64,000 nt of DNA, taken from positions 868,001 to 932,000 of the forward strand of contig NZ_CP041216.1 of assembly GCF_020511155.1 (NCBI RefSeq), written 5' to 3'. Below, piece by piece: positions 27,302 to 36,108 of this stretch. This DNA comes from Shewanella glacialimarina (lineage in GTDB: Bacteria; Pseudomonadota; Gammaproteobacteria; Enterobacterales; Shewanellaceae). The notes under the pieces were generated by a model, which saw only the letters and a list, made by a program, of their open reading frames with translations, searched no databases and was not told the DNA's origin. Numbering within the stretch: position 1 is the stretch's first letter; each line of letters starts with the position of its first letter. A program made the translations under genes and the position numbers.

Positions 27302-27979
27302 ATGAAAGTACTAATGGTATTAACATCGCACGACAAATTAGGCGATACAGGGCATAAAACCGGTTTTTGGCTAGAAGAGTTAGCCGCGCCATATTATGTG
27401 TTTAAAGACAGTAATGTTGACGTGGTACTGGCGTCGCCGTTAGGTGGACAACCACCGTTAGACCCTAAAAGTGATGAAGTGGATTTTCAAACTGAGTCGA
27501 CTAAGCGCTTTAAATTAGACACAGATGCCCAACAGCAACTGGCTACAACCTTATTGTTGTCGTCGGTAAATGTTGCTGATTATGATGCGGTATTTTACCC
27601 TGGTGGCCATGGTCCATTATGGGATTTAGTCGAAGACAGCACATCAATTGCTTTGATTGAAAATGCGGTAAAACAAGACAAGGTATTAGGGTTAGTTTGT
27701 CATGCACCAGGCGCACTTAAGCACGCTAAAAATGCTGATGGCACCTCTGTTGTTAAAGGCAGAAAAGTGACTGGTTTTACTAATGGCGAAGAGGATGCGG
27801 TGCAATTAACCGACATAGTGCCATTTTTAGTCGAAGACATGCTAATTGCCAATGGCGCAGATTATGCCAAGGCAGATGACTGGCATCCGTTTGCGCAGGT
27901 TGATGGTAAATTAGTGACAGGTCAAAACCCCGCGTCATCTGAGCTAGTGGCACATAAGATGTTGGCACTTTTAAGCTAA
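27302..27979 (+). CDS. DJ-1/PfpI-family protein (class I glutamine amidotransferase-like)
   Basis: 225 residues. The nucleophile elbow GLVCHAPGAL puts Cys133 next to His134, with Glu26 in the HKTGFWLEELAAPYY segment typical of the Hsp31-like branch. Members act as glyoxalase III, protein/nucleotide deglycases or chaperones against reactive carbonyls. It lies in an operon with the unsaturated-carbonyl reductase, which supports an aldehyde or electrophile stress role. AGGAA precedes the ATG, and a terminator follows 24 bases after the stop. Confidence 0.9.
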   Translation: MKVLMVLTSHDKLGDTGHKTGFWLEELAAPYYVFKDSNVDVVLASPLGGQPPLDPKSDEVDFQTESTKRFKLDTDAQQQLATTLLLSSVNVADYDAVFYPGGHGPLWDLVEDSTSIALIENAVKQDKVLGLVCHAPGALKHAKNADGTSVVKGRKVTGFTNGEEDAVQLTDIVPFLVEDMLIANGADYAKADDWHPFAQVDGKLVTGQNPASSELVAHKMLALLS

Positions 27980-28003
27980 TTGCTATTATTTATTGGCTTA
28001 TGC

Positions 28004-28030
28004 AAAAGCAAACTTAGGTTTGCTTTTTTG
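28004..28030 (+). terminator. Terminator after the DJ-1 gene
   Basis: AAAAGCAAAC-TTAG-GTTTGCTTTT stem, ten pairs, with T6 reading on. Confidence 0.85.
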
Positions 28031-28179
28031 TTTTTTACGGACAAAAAATAGATTTTAGTAGGTAAATAGTTGTACAAAACATTAATTTTTCTCAATATAA
28101 CGGTTAAAGTTTATTCGAATGTCAAAATAATGATATATTGCGCTCAATATGAAATGTGAACCAAGAGGATATGGAAAGC

Positions 28180-28794
28180 GTGTCGAAATCGTTGAGTGAT
28201 GAAGAGTTAGCCTGTTTTAGTGATATTTTTACATCAAAGATGACTTTAGGTAACCCTTTACAGTCTAGAACTGATGCGGACATTTTGGCTGATAACTCTT
28301 TAAGTGTTTCGACAGAAATTCCTCAGGTATTAGCCCATATTCTGGGTGAGGCTAAATTAACGCTGCTGGCTGAAATTAGCCACTATCGTTTGTGGTTTCC
28401 GCTAGTGTTAAAACGCGATGAACTAGGGCAGTTTATTCCTGTATTAGGCGTACCTGAAGTGGTCGATATGCAAGGTGTTGAACGCAGTTGGCGCGTAACC
28501 GATTTAAAAGATGTCACCGTTGTTGGTAATACTGAGCAAGAGGTTGAGGTGTTGTCGCTATCCAGCTCTGGCTTAACGATTAAAATGCGCGGTGACTTAC
28601 ACGCTGAAATGCCTACATCTGGCAAACTTATGCTGACCAATGGTTTGCAAGTGGATGTAGATTTTGAGCCCGTACGTGCTGAAAATGGCATTATGGCGGC
28701 TAAAATTAATGCCCATGGTGAAGCAAGGGAAGCGTTAAGGCAGTTTTTGTTCAGTGCCCACAAAACCAAGTATTCTCACCTTTATAATATTTAA
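28180..28794 (+). CDS. PilZ-like cytoplasmic protein
   Basis: About 204 residues, with no signal or membrane helix. The C-terminal half (EVEVLSLSSSGLTIKMRG...GKLMLTNGLQVDVDFEPV) has the beta-barrel rhythm and the (D/N)xSxxG-like turn of PilZ cyclic-di-GMP receptors, but a clear RxxxR motif before it is not obvious, so ligand binding is doubtful. The frame opens at a GTG at 28156; GAGG at 28165-28168 suits the GTG at 28180 (MSKSLSDEEL) better than the ATG at 28171. Its stop is seven bases from that of the converging gene. Confidence 0.6.
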   Translation: MSKSLSDEELACFSDIFTSKMTLGNPLQSRTDADILADNSLSVSTEIPQVLAHILGEAKLTLLAEISHYRLWFPLVLKRDELGQFIPVLGVPEVVDMQGVERSWRVTDLKDVTVVGNTEQEVEVLSLSSSGLTIKMRGDLHAEMPTSGKLMLTNGLQVDVDFEPVRAENGIMAAKINAHGEAREALRQFLFSAHKTKYSHLYNI

Positions 28795-28801
28795 CTCATA
28801 T

Positions 28802-29647
28802 CTAGCTAATATTAAAATCCTGCTGCAATACGCCTCTTAACATTTGGTTGAAACCTTTATCTTGTTTTGCTGCAATCAGCTGGCAAATTTCATCGCCAAT
28901 GGTGGTTAATCGATAATAGGTAAATAGCAGGTGTTGGCTTTTGGGTTGAAGAGTAAAATTATCATGCACAAATTGCATGGGTAATTTTACTTTAGGGTCA
29001 AGCAGGCCTGTTTCAAACTCACTATTATGGATCACCCCCGCATCTATTAAGGTTAAAATATTTGAATAAGGCAACCCATATTGAGATAAGGGGATATTTA
29101 CCTGATTATTTTTACGAAAATATTGCTTCACCCCGCCATTTATCCGATAACCACTGAGTAATTTATAACGGGTATCTGTGCCAATTTTAGCCGACATGCC
29201 TAAGGCTTTTTCAAGAATAAGCGCTTCACGAAAGGTGAATTGCTTCAGCACTAACAGCGAACGAAGGCTAAAATTCCCCGGCGAAACTATTTCACTGGCT
29301 AAAATACGCGCCCATAAATCCTGCATTTTGCGATTATGAATTTGCTCGGCCATTTGAAAAAACTGATGACTCCAATCAGCATCTAAATCGACACCCGTTA
29401 CATCTGAAGGGGTGTAATTTAATGCTAATGCAAAAATATTTTCCAGATTGGCTTGATATGCACTTAGCTGTTTACGCTGGCGATGCTGCGCCCGCTCGGC
29501 AATAGATGCGCTTGATGGACGGTAATCTTCTTCACTGGCTAGCCCTAACATGCGCCCGAGTAATAAGGCTTTTTTGCGCGCAGACATATTGGCGGTATCT
29601 GCCGCTTGTATATCTACTTCAATGATATTGTTGTCTGGTTCAGCCAT
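28802..29647 (-). CDS. TIGR03899-like conserved cytoplasmic protein
   Basis: 281 residues, soluble. The middle (DWSHQFFQMAEQIHNRKMQDLWARILASEIVSPGNFSLRSL) and the end (YYRLTTIGDEICQL) match my recollection of the TIGR03899 family, found in Vibrio and Shewanella and related to DUF2806, with no known function. WARILASE resembles segments of the DUF2806 group that occur with mobile or phage genes, but nothing mobile is visible here. The start is 11 bases from the stop of the upstream MFS gene, so the two are probably co-transcribed. Confidence 0.65.
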   Translation of the reverse strand: MAEPDNNIIEVDIQAADTANMSARKKALLLGRMLGLASEEDYRPSSASIAERAQHRQRKQLSAYQANLENIFALALNYTPSDVTGVDLDADWSHQFFQMAEQIHNRKMQDLWARILASEIVSPGNFSLRSLLVLKQFTFREALILEKALGMSAKIGTDTRYKLLSGYRINGGVKQYFRKNNQVNIPLSQYGLPYSNILTLIDAGVIHNSEFETGLLDPKVKLPMQFVHDNFTLQPKSQHLLFTYYRLTTIGDEICQLIAAKQDKGFNQMLRGVLQQDFNIS

Positions 29648-29658
29648 TATTTACTCAT

Positions 29659-30897
29659 TTATTCGCGTGGTTTAGGCCAGTAAGTTTCAAATCCTGGTTT
29701 GGGTGATTTGGGGACATTGAATGCCAGTAATAAAGAGCATACCGCGAATCCTGTGCCGATAAAAAAGACATATTTAGGCGAACTTAACCACAGCATACCC
29801 AATAGTACAGGAATGATCACCGCGGCAATGTGGTTAATGGTGAAGCTAACCGACATGGTTGAGGCTATATCTTGTTTATCAGCAATTTTTTGAAAGTAGG
29901 TTTTCATTGCGATTGCCATGGCAAACAATAAATGATCAATCACATATAACCCCGCTGCTACATTGGCATTTTCTACATAGGCATAGCTGATAAAAATAAT
30001 AATTAAGCCCACATATTCAAAGATAAGCGCATAACGCTCACCAATGCGACCAATCAGTTTTCCAATAGCGGGGGCAAAAAATAAATTCACCACATAGTTA
30101 ATTAAGAACAGGGCGGTGATTTCTGATACCGAATAGCCAAACTTTTCGACCATCATAAAGCCGGCAAAAACCATAAATATTTGCCGACGTGCGCCGGAGA
30201 AAAAGGTCAGCAAGTAATATAACCAGTATCGTTTGCGCACTAATAAATGTTTGTGCTGCGTTTCGCTAATAGCAAAACGGGGGAAGTACAGGCTCATCAT
30301 CAGCACCATTATCAGTCCTAATGCGCCAATGATTGAATACATCCAAATGTAGTCAAGTTTAAGCCATGTCATGACTAGCCAAATACTGCCATATCCGATT
30401 AACGCCGCGGCTGAACGCCATGCGAGTGCTTTGCCCATAAAACCTGGTGCTTCTGCTTTATCTACCCATTGCAATGTTAATGATTGATTGATGGTTTCAA
30501 AATAATGAAAGCCTATCGACATTAAAATTGTGGTCAGATATAGCCCGAGTACGTCGGGAAAAAATCCGGTTATACCCACACCAATACATAACAATGCCAG
30601 CGATATAAGGGCAAAGGCTTGTTCGCGAATAAGCAGTAAAACAAATACCGCAGTAAAGGCCAAAAAGCCGGGCACCTCTCGTAAGCTTTGCAGCATACCA
30701 ATTTCAGCACCGGTAAACGCCGCCCTTTCAATCACAAAGTTGTTTAGTAAGGCTTGCCACACCGCAAATACCATCGACATAACAAAGGTCATCCATAGCA
30801 ACAAATGCTGTGGATTGGTTTGATAACCCTCAGTGGCTGAGGTATTTGCAGTTGTGCTAGCAGATACATTAGCCGTGGTCAGTGATGATGAATCCAT
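29659..30897 (-). CDS. MFS transporter
   Basis: About 412 residues with twelve predicted membrane helices and no long soluble domain. Charged cytoplasmic loops such as RREQA-type and RFAISETQHKHLLVRKRYW separate the halves. The family exports or imports small solutes by proton coupling; the substrate is not evident. The frame extends up to 30978, but GGAAC five bases before the ATG at 30897 gives the start MDSSSLTTANVSAST. A Fur box lies in the shared upstream region, so iron control is possible, though it points more clearly to the divergent porin gene. Confidence 0.85.
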   Translation of the reverse strand: MDSSSLTTANVSASTTANTSATEGYQTNPQHLLLWMTFVMSMVFAVWQALLNNFVIERAAFTGAEIGMLQSLREVPGFLAFTAVFVLLLIREQAFALISLALLCIGVGITGFFPDVLGLYLTTILMSIGFHYFETINQSLTLQWVDKAEAPGFMGKALAWRSAAALIGYGSIWLVMTWLKLDYIWMYSIIGALGLIMVLMMSLYFPRFAISETQHKHLLVRKRYWLYYLLTFFSGARRQIFMVFAGFMMVEKFGYSVSEITALFLINYVVNLFFAPAIGKLIGRIGERYALIFEYVGLIIIFISYAYVENANVAAGLYVIDHLLFAMAIAMKTYFQKIADKQDIASTMSVSFTINHIAAVIIPVLLGMLWLSSPKYVFFIGTGFAVCSLLLAFNVPKSPKPGFETYWPKPRE

Positions 30898-31010
30898 GAA
30901 GTTCCAAAGGGTGATTTTAAAAGCGTGTGACCATAGTGGCAAAAAAACATTTTTATGGGAAGTGTAATTTATTTGCAAATGCTGTTGCTAATAAAGATCT
31001 TAATTTTAAT

Positions 31011-31029
31011 GCAAATGATTATCAATTGA
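31011..31029 (+). promoter_or_regulatory. Fur box upstream of the porin-imelysin operon
   Basis: GCAAATGATTATCAATTGA matches the 19-base Fur consensus at 13 positions, with the core AATGATTATCA intact. It lies 62 bases before the porin start and between divergent promoters. Confidence 0.75.
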
Positions 31030-31090
31030 GTTATTGTGTGGCGAATTATTAAAATAAGCTTAATTATTTAAGTGTACGTGGAGAGTTGAT

Positions 31091-32506
31091 ATGAATAGCA
31101 AAATCTCACTATTGGCGATGACTTTAGCGAGCGTTATGGGCTTAGGTGTTGTAGCGAATGCAAATGCTGCTAATGAAACCGATGCACTTGCCAAGGCTAT
31201 TGCCAAGCAAGAAGCTGAAATTGCAGCATTAAAGCAGCAGTTAAATCTATTAACCGAGCAACAAAAGTCACAGTCTGCACAGCAACAGGTTGAGCGCGAT
31301 GCCTTAATGTCAAAGGTTGAAACCGTTGCCAGTGAGGTCTCTACAGCGCAAGATCGTTATAGCCGCTTTAGCTTTAAATCTTACGGCACTTCTAATTACA
31401 CCAGTGATGAATATTTCGATAACGTTCAAGATACCAGCCCTGAGCGACGTAATCGTTTTGACTTAGAGCGCATAGTGACTGAGTTTGGTTATCAGTTCAC
31501 CGATGAGTGGAGCATGGAAGTCGAGATTGAATATGAACATGGCGGTACAGGCACATCGCTTGAGTATGATGGCTTTGATGAATTTGGCGAGTTTGAATCT
31601 GAAGTTGAAGCGGGCGGCGAAGTCATTGTTGAAAAAGCGGAGATCCGCTATCGCCCAAGTAAAGAATTTGGGGTTAAGTTCGGTAATATTCACCTTCCAA
31701 TCGGCCTAACCAGCACACTGCACAAGCCTAATCAATATCTCACCGTGTTGCGCCACAAAAGTGAAGCGGCCATGTTACCGGCTGTGTGGAATGAAAACGG
31801 TATCGGCGTTTATGGTGAAATTAGTGATTTTCATTACCAGGCTCAGGTCGTCAGTGGATTAAATTCAGAATACTTCCGTACCTATGACTGGGCTGCTTCT
31901 GGGCATCAAAAACGTTTTGAGCATGTTAACGGCGATGATTTAGCTTTTGCCGGACGTTTAGATTACGGCAACTTTAAAACCGGTAGCGCTGTAGGTGTGG
32001 CTTATTACTATGGCAATACTTCAGGTAATCGCCATAAAAGTAATAAGTTAGATGTAGATGGTGCAATGAGTATTGTCTCGGTAGCAGGGGCATTTGTCGA
32101 AGGTCCATGGATTCTTCGTGGCCAGTATCTTTATGGCACTCTGGAAAACACTGATGCGATTACTCAGGCCAATAAAACCACCCCAGGTTTACGTCCAGGT
32201 AACTTTGCCCAGCTAGGTTCTGAGTCACAATCTTTCTTTGTTGAAGCGGGTGTCAAGCTGGACAGCTGGATCAATATACCAATAACCGCGTTTGCCAACA
32301 TCGATTACTCAAATCCGCTGATGGCGGTTGAAACGGGTGCTGCTACTAAGCGTTTTGAAAACACCTGGAGCAGCGTAGGCATCAATTATTTCCCTATTCC
32401 TGAAATTGTGATTAAGGCGGAAGGCGGCATACATCAAGTTGCCGTGGCCAGTATTCCTGATACTAATTTCTTCGCATTAGGTGTTGGGTACCAATTTTCT
32501 TTATAA
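31091..32506 (+). CDS. Outer-membrane porin with N-terminal coiled coil
   Basis: 471 residues. After a signal peptide (cleavage near ANA-ANETD) comes a coiled coil of about 60 residues (AIAKQEAEIAALKQQLNLL), which may anchor to peptidoglycan or trimerise. A beta-barrel of alternating aromatic/polar strands follows and ends in the terminal phenylalanine-type strand GVGYQFSL. An acidic loop (DGFDEFGEFESEVE) could bind cations. A Fur box 62 bases upstream and the imelysin and di-heme genes downstream point to metal uptake. The specificity is unknown. Confidence 0.85.
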   Translation: MNSKISLLAMTLASVMGLGVVANANAANETDALAKAIAKQEAEIAALKQQLNLLTEQQKSQSAQQQVERDALMSKVETVASEVSTAQDRYSRFSFKSYGTSNYTSDEYFDNVQDTSPERRNRFDLERIVTEFGYQFTDEWSMEVEIEYEHGGTGTSLEYDGFDEFGEFESEVEAGGEVIVEKAEIRYRPSKEFGVKFGNIHLPIGLTSTLHKPNQYLTVLRHKSEAAMLPAVWNENGIGVYGEISDFHYQAQVVSGLNSEYFRTYDWAASGHQKRFEHVNGDDLAFAGRLDYGNFKTGSAVGVAYYYGNTSGNRHKSNKLDVDGAMSIVSVAGAFVEGPWILRGQYLYGTLENTDAITQANKTTPGLRPGNFAQLGSESQSFFVEAGVKLDSWINIPITAFANIDYSNPLMAVETGAATKRFENTWSSVGINYFPIPEIVIKAEGGIHQVAVASIPDTNFFALGVGYQFSL

Positions 32507-32572
32507 GTCACTGTCTTAAAAGACGTTTAATAGTGTTTTTTTTGACATTAATTTGTTTTACATGGAGTTTTT

Positions 32573-33727
32573 ATGAAATTTAAATATTCAGCTATCACAT
32601 TTTCATTAATCATGGGGTTATCTGCTTGTGGTGGTTCTGGCTCAGATGATACTGCGCCAATCGTGCCAGATGATAGTTTCTCATTTGTTGCGACTGAAAT
32701 GATCACCAACTTAACCAATGAGGTTATTGTTGACGGTTATGCTGATTTAGCCAGTAAAGGTGAAGCGTTATTTAATGCTACCCAAAGTTTAATTAACTCA
32801 ACCTCTCAAGCGGATTTAATCGCAGCACAAGCGGCCTGGAAAGCGGCTCGTCAGCCTTGGGAACAAGGTGAGTCGCATATTTTTGGCCCAGTTGACTCAT
32901 TAAGTATTGACCCGCATTTAGACAGCTGGCCATTAAATACTACTGACCTGCAAACACAGTTAAACAGCGCGGTCGGGTTTGATGCTGAAACAATTAAAGG
33001 TTGGAACGATGATGTGCAAGGTTTCCATACTATGGAATACCTATTATTTGGTGATGGCGTTAACGACAACACTAAAAACATTGCCGAGTTAACCACCCGT
33101 GAACGTGAGTATCTAGTGGCCTTAGCTGAAGTGTTTCGTGATTACACTAAGCAACTTGATGATGCATGGCAAGTTAGCCATAACCCACAAGATACCAACG
33201 CACTGCCATATGCTGAGTTATTAAAGCAACCTGGTACCAGTACTAATACCATTTACTCTTCACAACTGGCGGTTGTTGAAGAATTGATCAATGGCATGAT
33301 TGGTATTGTCGATGAAGTGGGTAACGGTAAAATTGCTGACCCATTTGGTGACTCGATTACCACTGCTGACACCTCAAAAGTAGAATCGCAATATTCTTGG
33401 AATTCATTAACTGACTTTTCAAATAACATCATTGGCGTACGTAATGTTTACCGGGGTGAATATACCGGTAGTGCAGACAAGCAAGGTTTAATTGATTTTG
33501 TTGCTGCTGCAGACACTGTTTTGGCGACTCGCATTGGCAGTGAAATTGATGATGCTATCTTAAAAATCCAAGCGATTAAGGGCAGTAATGATATGCCGTT
33601 TCGTCAGGCTATTTTAGATGTTGAGGGCCGTAAGCGTGTGCAAGTGGCTGTTGATGCATTAAGTAAGCTGCAAGCCTCGCTAGAATCAGACATGTTACCT
33701 TTATTGTCAGATTGGAAAACTAGCTAA
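32573..33727 (+). CDS. Imelysin-family iron-regulated lipoprotein
   Basis: 384 residues. A lipoprotein signal with lipobox LSAC places Cys19 in the membrane. The imelysin motif GxHxxE is seen as GFHTME (150-155), in a helical peptidase-M75-like fold (LTTREREYLVALAEVFRDYT). Imelysins (IrpA, EfeO relatives) bind or deliver iron in the periplasm; no protease activity should be assumed. It is the second gene behind the Fur box, 66 bases after the porin gene, with a small hairpin between it and the di-heme gene. Confidence 0.92.
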   Translation: MKFKYSAITFSLIMGLSACGGSGSDDTAPIVPDDSFSFVATEMITNLTNEVIVDGYADLASKGEALFNATQSLINSTSQADLIAAQAAWKAARQPWEQGESHIFGPVDSLSIDPHLDSWPLNTTDLQTQLNSAVGFDAETIKGWNDDVQGFHTMEYLLFGDGVNDNTKNIAELTTREREYLVALAEVFRDYTKQLDDAWQVSHNPQDTNALPYAELLKQPGTSTNTIYSSQLAVVEELINGMIGIVDEVGNGKIADPFGDSITTADTSKVESQYSWNSLTDFSNNIIGVRNVYRGEYTGSADKQGLIDFVAAADTVLATRIGSEIDDAILKIQAIKGSNDMPFRQAILDVEGRKRVQVAVDALSKLQASLESDMLPLLSDWKTS

Positions 33728-33743
33728 CGTTTAGTTGAAGTAT

Positions 33744-33767
33744 GCCTGGCCTCAATTGAGGCTAGGT
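33744..33767 (+). promoter_or_regulatory. Intercistronic hairpin in the iron operon
   Basis: GCCTGGCCTC-AATT-GAGGCTAGGT is a near-perfect inverted repeat (two mismatched positions) 17 bases after the imelysin stop. No T-tract follows, so it is more likely an mRNA-processing or stability element than a terminator. Confidence 0.5.
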
Positions 33768-33799
33768 ATTTTGATAAACTGTAAAAATGTGTGAACACA

Positions 33800-35437
33800 A
33801 TGATGAAAATAACAACTAAGCTTTATGCGTTAATGTCAGTGATGATGACAACAACAATTTTAGTCGGCTGTGGTGGCAGTGGTGATGAAATTACCACTGA
33901 AATAGTACCAGAGCCGCCAGTAGTCACTTACCCTAGTTATACCGATATCAGTGCCTCAGGTGGTGATACTACTACCTTTGATACCAGTAATTCAGGCCAT
34001 GGTTTTTCTACCCCAGCAACTAATTTAACCGCCAGTGAGTTGGCATTGCATCTGGAGGGCGACGTTAATTTTGAAACCTCTTTTACCACAGCGCCTAATA
34101 GTGAACATCCTGAGTTAGATGGACTAGGTCCGGTATTTAATAATGCCGATTGTAACTCTTGTCACCAACGTGATGGGCGTAACTCAACCCCATTTTTAGC
34201 CGCCAATGAAACTCGAGTTAAGCTAGGATCTGCCGCGGGAATATTTTTACGCATCAGTAAAGCACCTGATGAAGTGTGCACTGAAGGTACAGCGCAAAAC
34301 AATTATTGTGCGCCAATAGCCGTGCCTGACTTTGGTGATCAGCTATTTCATCGCGGCGTGCTTAAAGCTCGCCCAGATTGGCAGCAAAATGCTTTTGTTG
34401 GTCAAGCCGATGTATATTTGTCTTATCAGCGCAGCGAAATAACCTACGCTGACGGCAGAACCCTTATTCTTAAAAAACCTTTATTTGATGTTGAAAACCC
34501 CTACGATGCACCGGGTGAAACCAAACAAAGCGCTAATGTTACCTCTAACCTAATGCAAGACGACGTTCTAATGGGCTGGCGAAATGGTATGCCAGTATTT
34601 GGTTTAGGTTTATTAGAAGCGATACCTGAAGCGGATATTTTAGCCAATGTTGATGTCAATGATGCTAATGGCGATGGTGTGTCAGGCCGAGCTAACTGGG
34701 TATTTGATGCCGTAAAAGCCCGCGATGGTGTCGCGCATCCAGTGTCATTAGGGCGTTTTGGCTGGAAAGCCAATACCCCAAGCGTACGAGTACAATCACT
34801 AGGCGCATTGCGGGGTGATATTGGTATTACTAACCCACTGTTTCCAGGTGAAAGTATCGCTGGTACTAGCTTGCATGATGCTTATTTAACCCGTACAGGT
34901 TTTGTCGATACCGGCAGTGATGAAAATGGTGAGCCAGAAGCCGATGCCGCGTTCAGTGACTCAGTGACCTTTTATGCTGAAACCCTAGCGGTTCCGGCTA
35001 GACGTAACGTCAGTAACAGTAATGTACGTGAGGGAGCACGTTTGTTTGAACAAGTTAATTGTACAGGTTGTCACACACCATCATTTACCACAAAAACCGC
35101 CGGTGATATTGGCGGAGAACCGATGAGCGATAGCTTAAAGGGCCAAACAATTTATCCGTTCAGTGACATGCTATTGCATGACATGGGTGAAGGGCTTGCT
35201 GATGGCCGCCCTGACTTTTTGGCGAACGGTAATGAATGGCGCACACGTCCTTTATGGGGCATAGGCTTAACTCAAACGGTGAATCCGCAAGCCGGATTTT
35301 TACATGATGGCCGTGCGGCAACATTGGAAGAAGCTATTTTATGGCATGGCGGCGAAGCTGAAAAAAGCCAACAAGCTTTTATGGCGTTAACCCAGAATGA
35401 GCGAGACCAGGTGGTAGCGTTTTTAATGTCACTATAA
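33800..35437 (+). CDS. Di-heme oxidoreductase-family lipoprotein (DUF1111)
   Basis: About 545 residues. A lipobox VGC (Cys24 from the ATG at 33800) is followed by a Gly/Ser linker. Two c-type haem sites are present, CNSCH (118-122) and CTGCH (421-425), with the second in a cytochrome-c-like C-terminal domain (AGFLHDGRAATLEEAILWHGGEA). The family, related to bacterial di-haem peroxidases, usually sits beside imelysin genes and may oxidise Fe(II) or reduce peroxide (inference). The frame opens with GTG at 33791; an ATG at 33800 or 33803 is more natural. Confidence 0.9.
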   Translation: MMKITTKLYALMSVMMTTTILVGCGGSGDEITTEIVPEPPVVTYPSYTDISASGGDTTTFDTSNSGHGFSTPATNLTASELALHLEGDVNFETSFTTAPNSEHPELDGLGPVFNNADCNSCHQRDGRNSTPFLAANETRVKLGSAAGIFLRISKAPDEVCTEGTAQNNYCAPIAVPDFGDQLFHRGVLKARPDWQQNAFVGQADVYLSYQRSEITYADGRTLILKKPLFDVENPYDAPGETKQSANVTSNLMQDDVLMGWRNGMPVFGLGLLEAIPEADILANVDVNDANGDGVSGRANWVFDAVKARDGVAHPVSLGRFGWKANTPSVRVQSLGALRGDIGITNPLFPGESIAGTSLHDAYLTRTGFVDTGSDENGEPEADAAFSDSVTFYAETLAVPARRNVSNSNVREGARLFEQVNCTGCHTPSFTTKTAGDIGGEPMSDSLKGQTIYPFSDMLLHDMGEGLADGRPDFLANGNEWRTRPLWGIGLTQTVNPQAGFLHDGRAATLEEAILWHGGEAEKSQQAFMALTQNERDQVVAFLMSL

Positions 35438-35456
35438 CGACCGATGTAAACCCTAT

Positions 35457-35487
35457 AAAAGAAGCAAGGCTGGTGCTTGCTTCTTTT
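35457..35487 (+). terminator. Terminator of the iron operon
   Basis: AAAAGAAGCAAG-GCTGGTG-CTTGCTTCTTTT, a 12-bp perfect stem just after the di-heme gene. Confidence 0.8.
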
Positions 35488-35582
35488 GATCTATTTTGAT
35501 GTTAAAGCCGTGATCTGTTTCAAGGTCAATACCTGCTATATAACGTAATATAAGCGAGTTAATTACTTGTTTAGGCGGCAAT

Positions 35583-36104
35583 ATGGCTCAGATCCTTCTT
35601 GTTTACTCCAGCGTACACGGACAAACCCGTAGAATATGCGAGTACATCCAACAACAAATACCTCAAGCTGATCATCATGTGACCTTAGCGACTTTAGATG
35701 ATGTGAGTGACTTATCTGGCTTTGATAGAATTTATATTGGTGCAAGTATCCGTCATGGTAAACATCGACCCGCTTTATATGAATTTATTCAGCAGCATCA
35801 GGTAGAGTTAGAAACTAAACCCAGCGGCTTTTTTTCAGTCAGTTTAGTGGCGCGTAAACCGAATAAAAACACCCCAGAAACCAATGCCTATATGCAGGAA
35901 TTTTTACAACAAACCGTATGGAAACCCGCTTTATTACAAACCTTTGCGGGGAATTTAGATTACCAGGGCTATGGCCCAATGGATCGCAATATCATTCGAT
36001 TTATTATGTGGATGACCAAAGGCCCAACCGATCCCAATACTAAGGTTGAATACACTGACTGGCAAAGGGTGGATGACTTTATCGCTAAAATGATTGAGGC
36101 GTAA
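35583..36104 (+). CDS. hemG: Quinone-dependent protoporphyrinogen IX dehydrogenase
   Basis: 173 residues, the usual length for HemG. It oxidises protoporphyrinogen IX to protoporphyrin IX in haem synthesis, at the inner membrane, with FMN and menaquinone or ubiquinone. The flavodoxin fold shows the FMN phosphate loop YSSVHGQTRRIC, then IYIGASIRHGKH and the HemG insertion SLVARKPNKNTPETN, with the ending FIMWMTKGPTDP. The next gene, a b-type cytochrome, starts four bases after the stop, which suggests a shared electron path to the quinone pool. Confidence 0.93.
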   Translation: MAQILLVYSSVHGQTRRICEYIQQQIPQADHHVTLATLDDVSDLSGFDRIYIGASIRHGKHRPALYEFIQQHQVELETKPSGFFSVSLVARKPNKNTPETNAYMQEFLQQTVWKPALLQTFAGNLDYQGYGPMDRNIIRFIMWMTKGPTDPNTKVEYTDWQRVDDFIAKMIEA

Positions 36105-36108
36105 AGCT

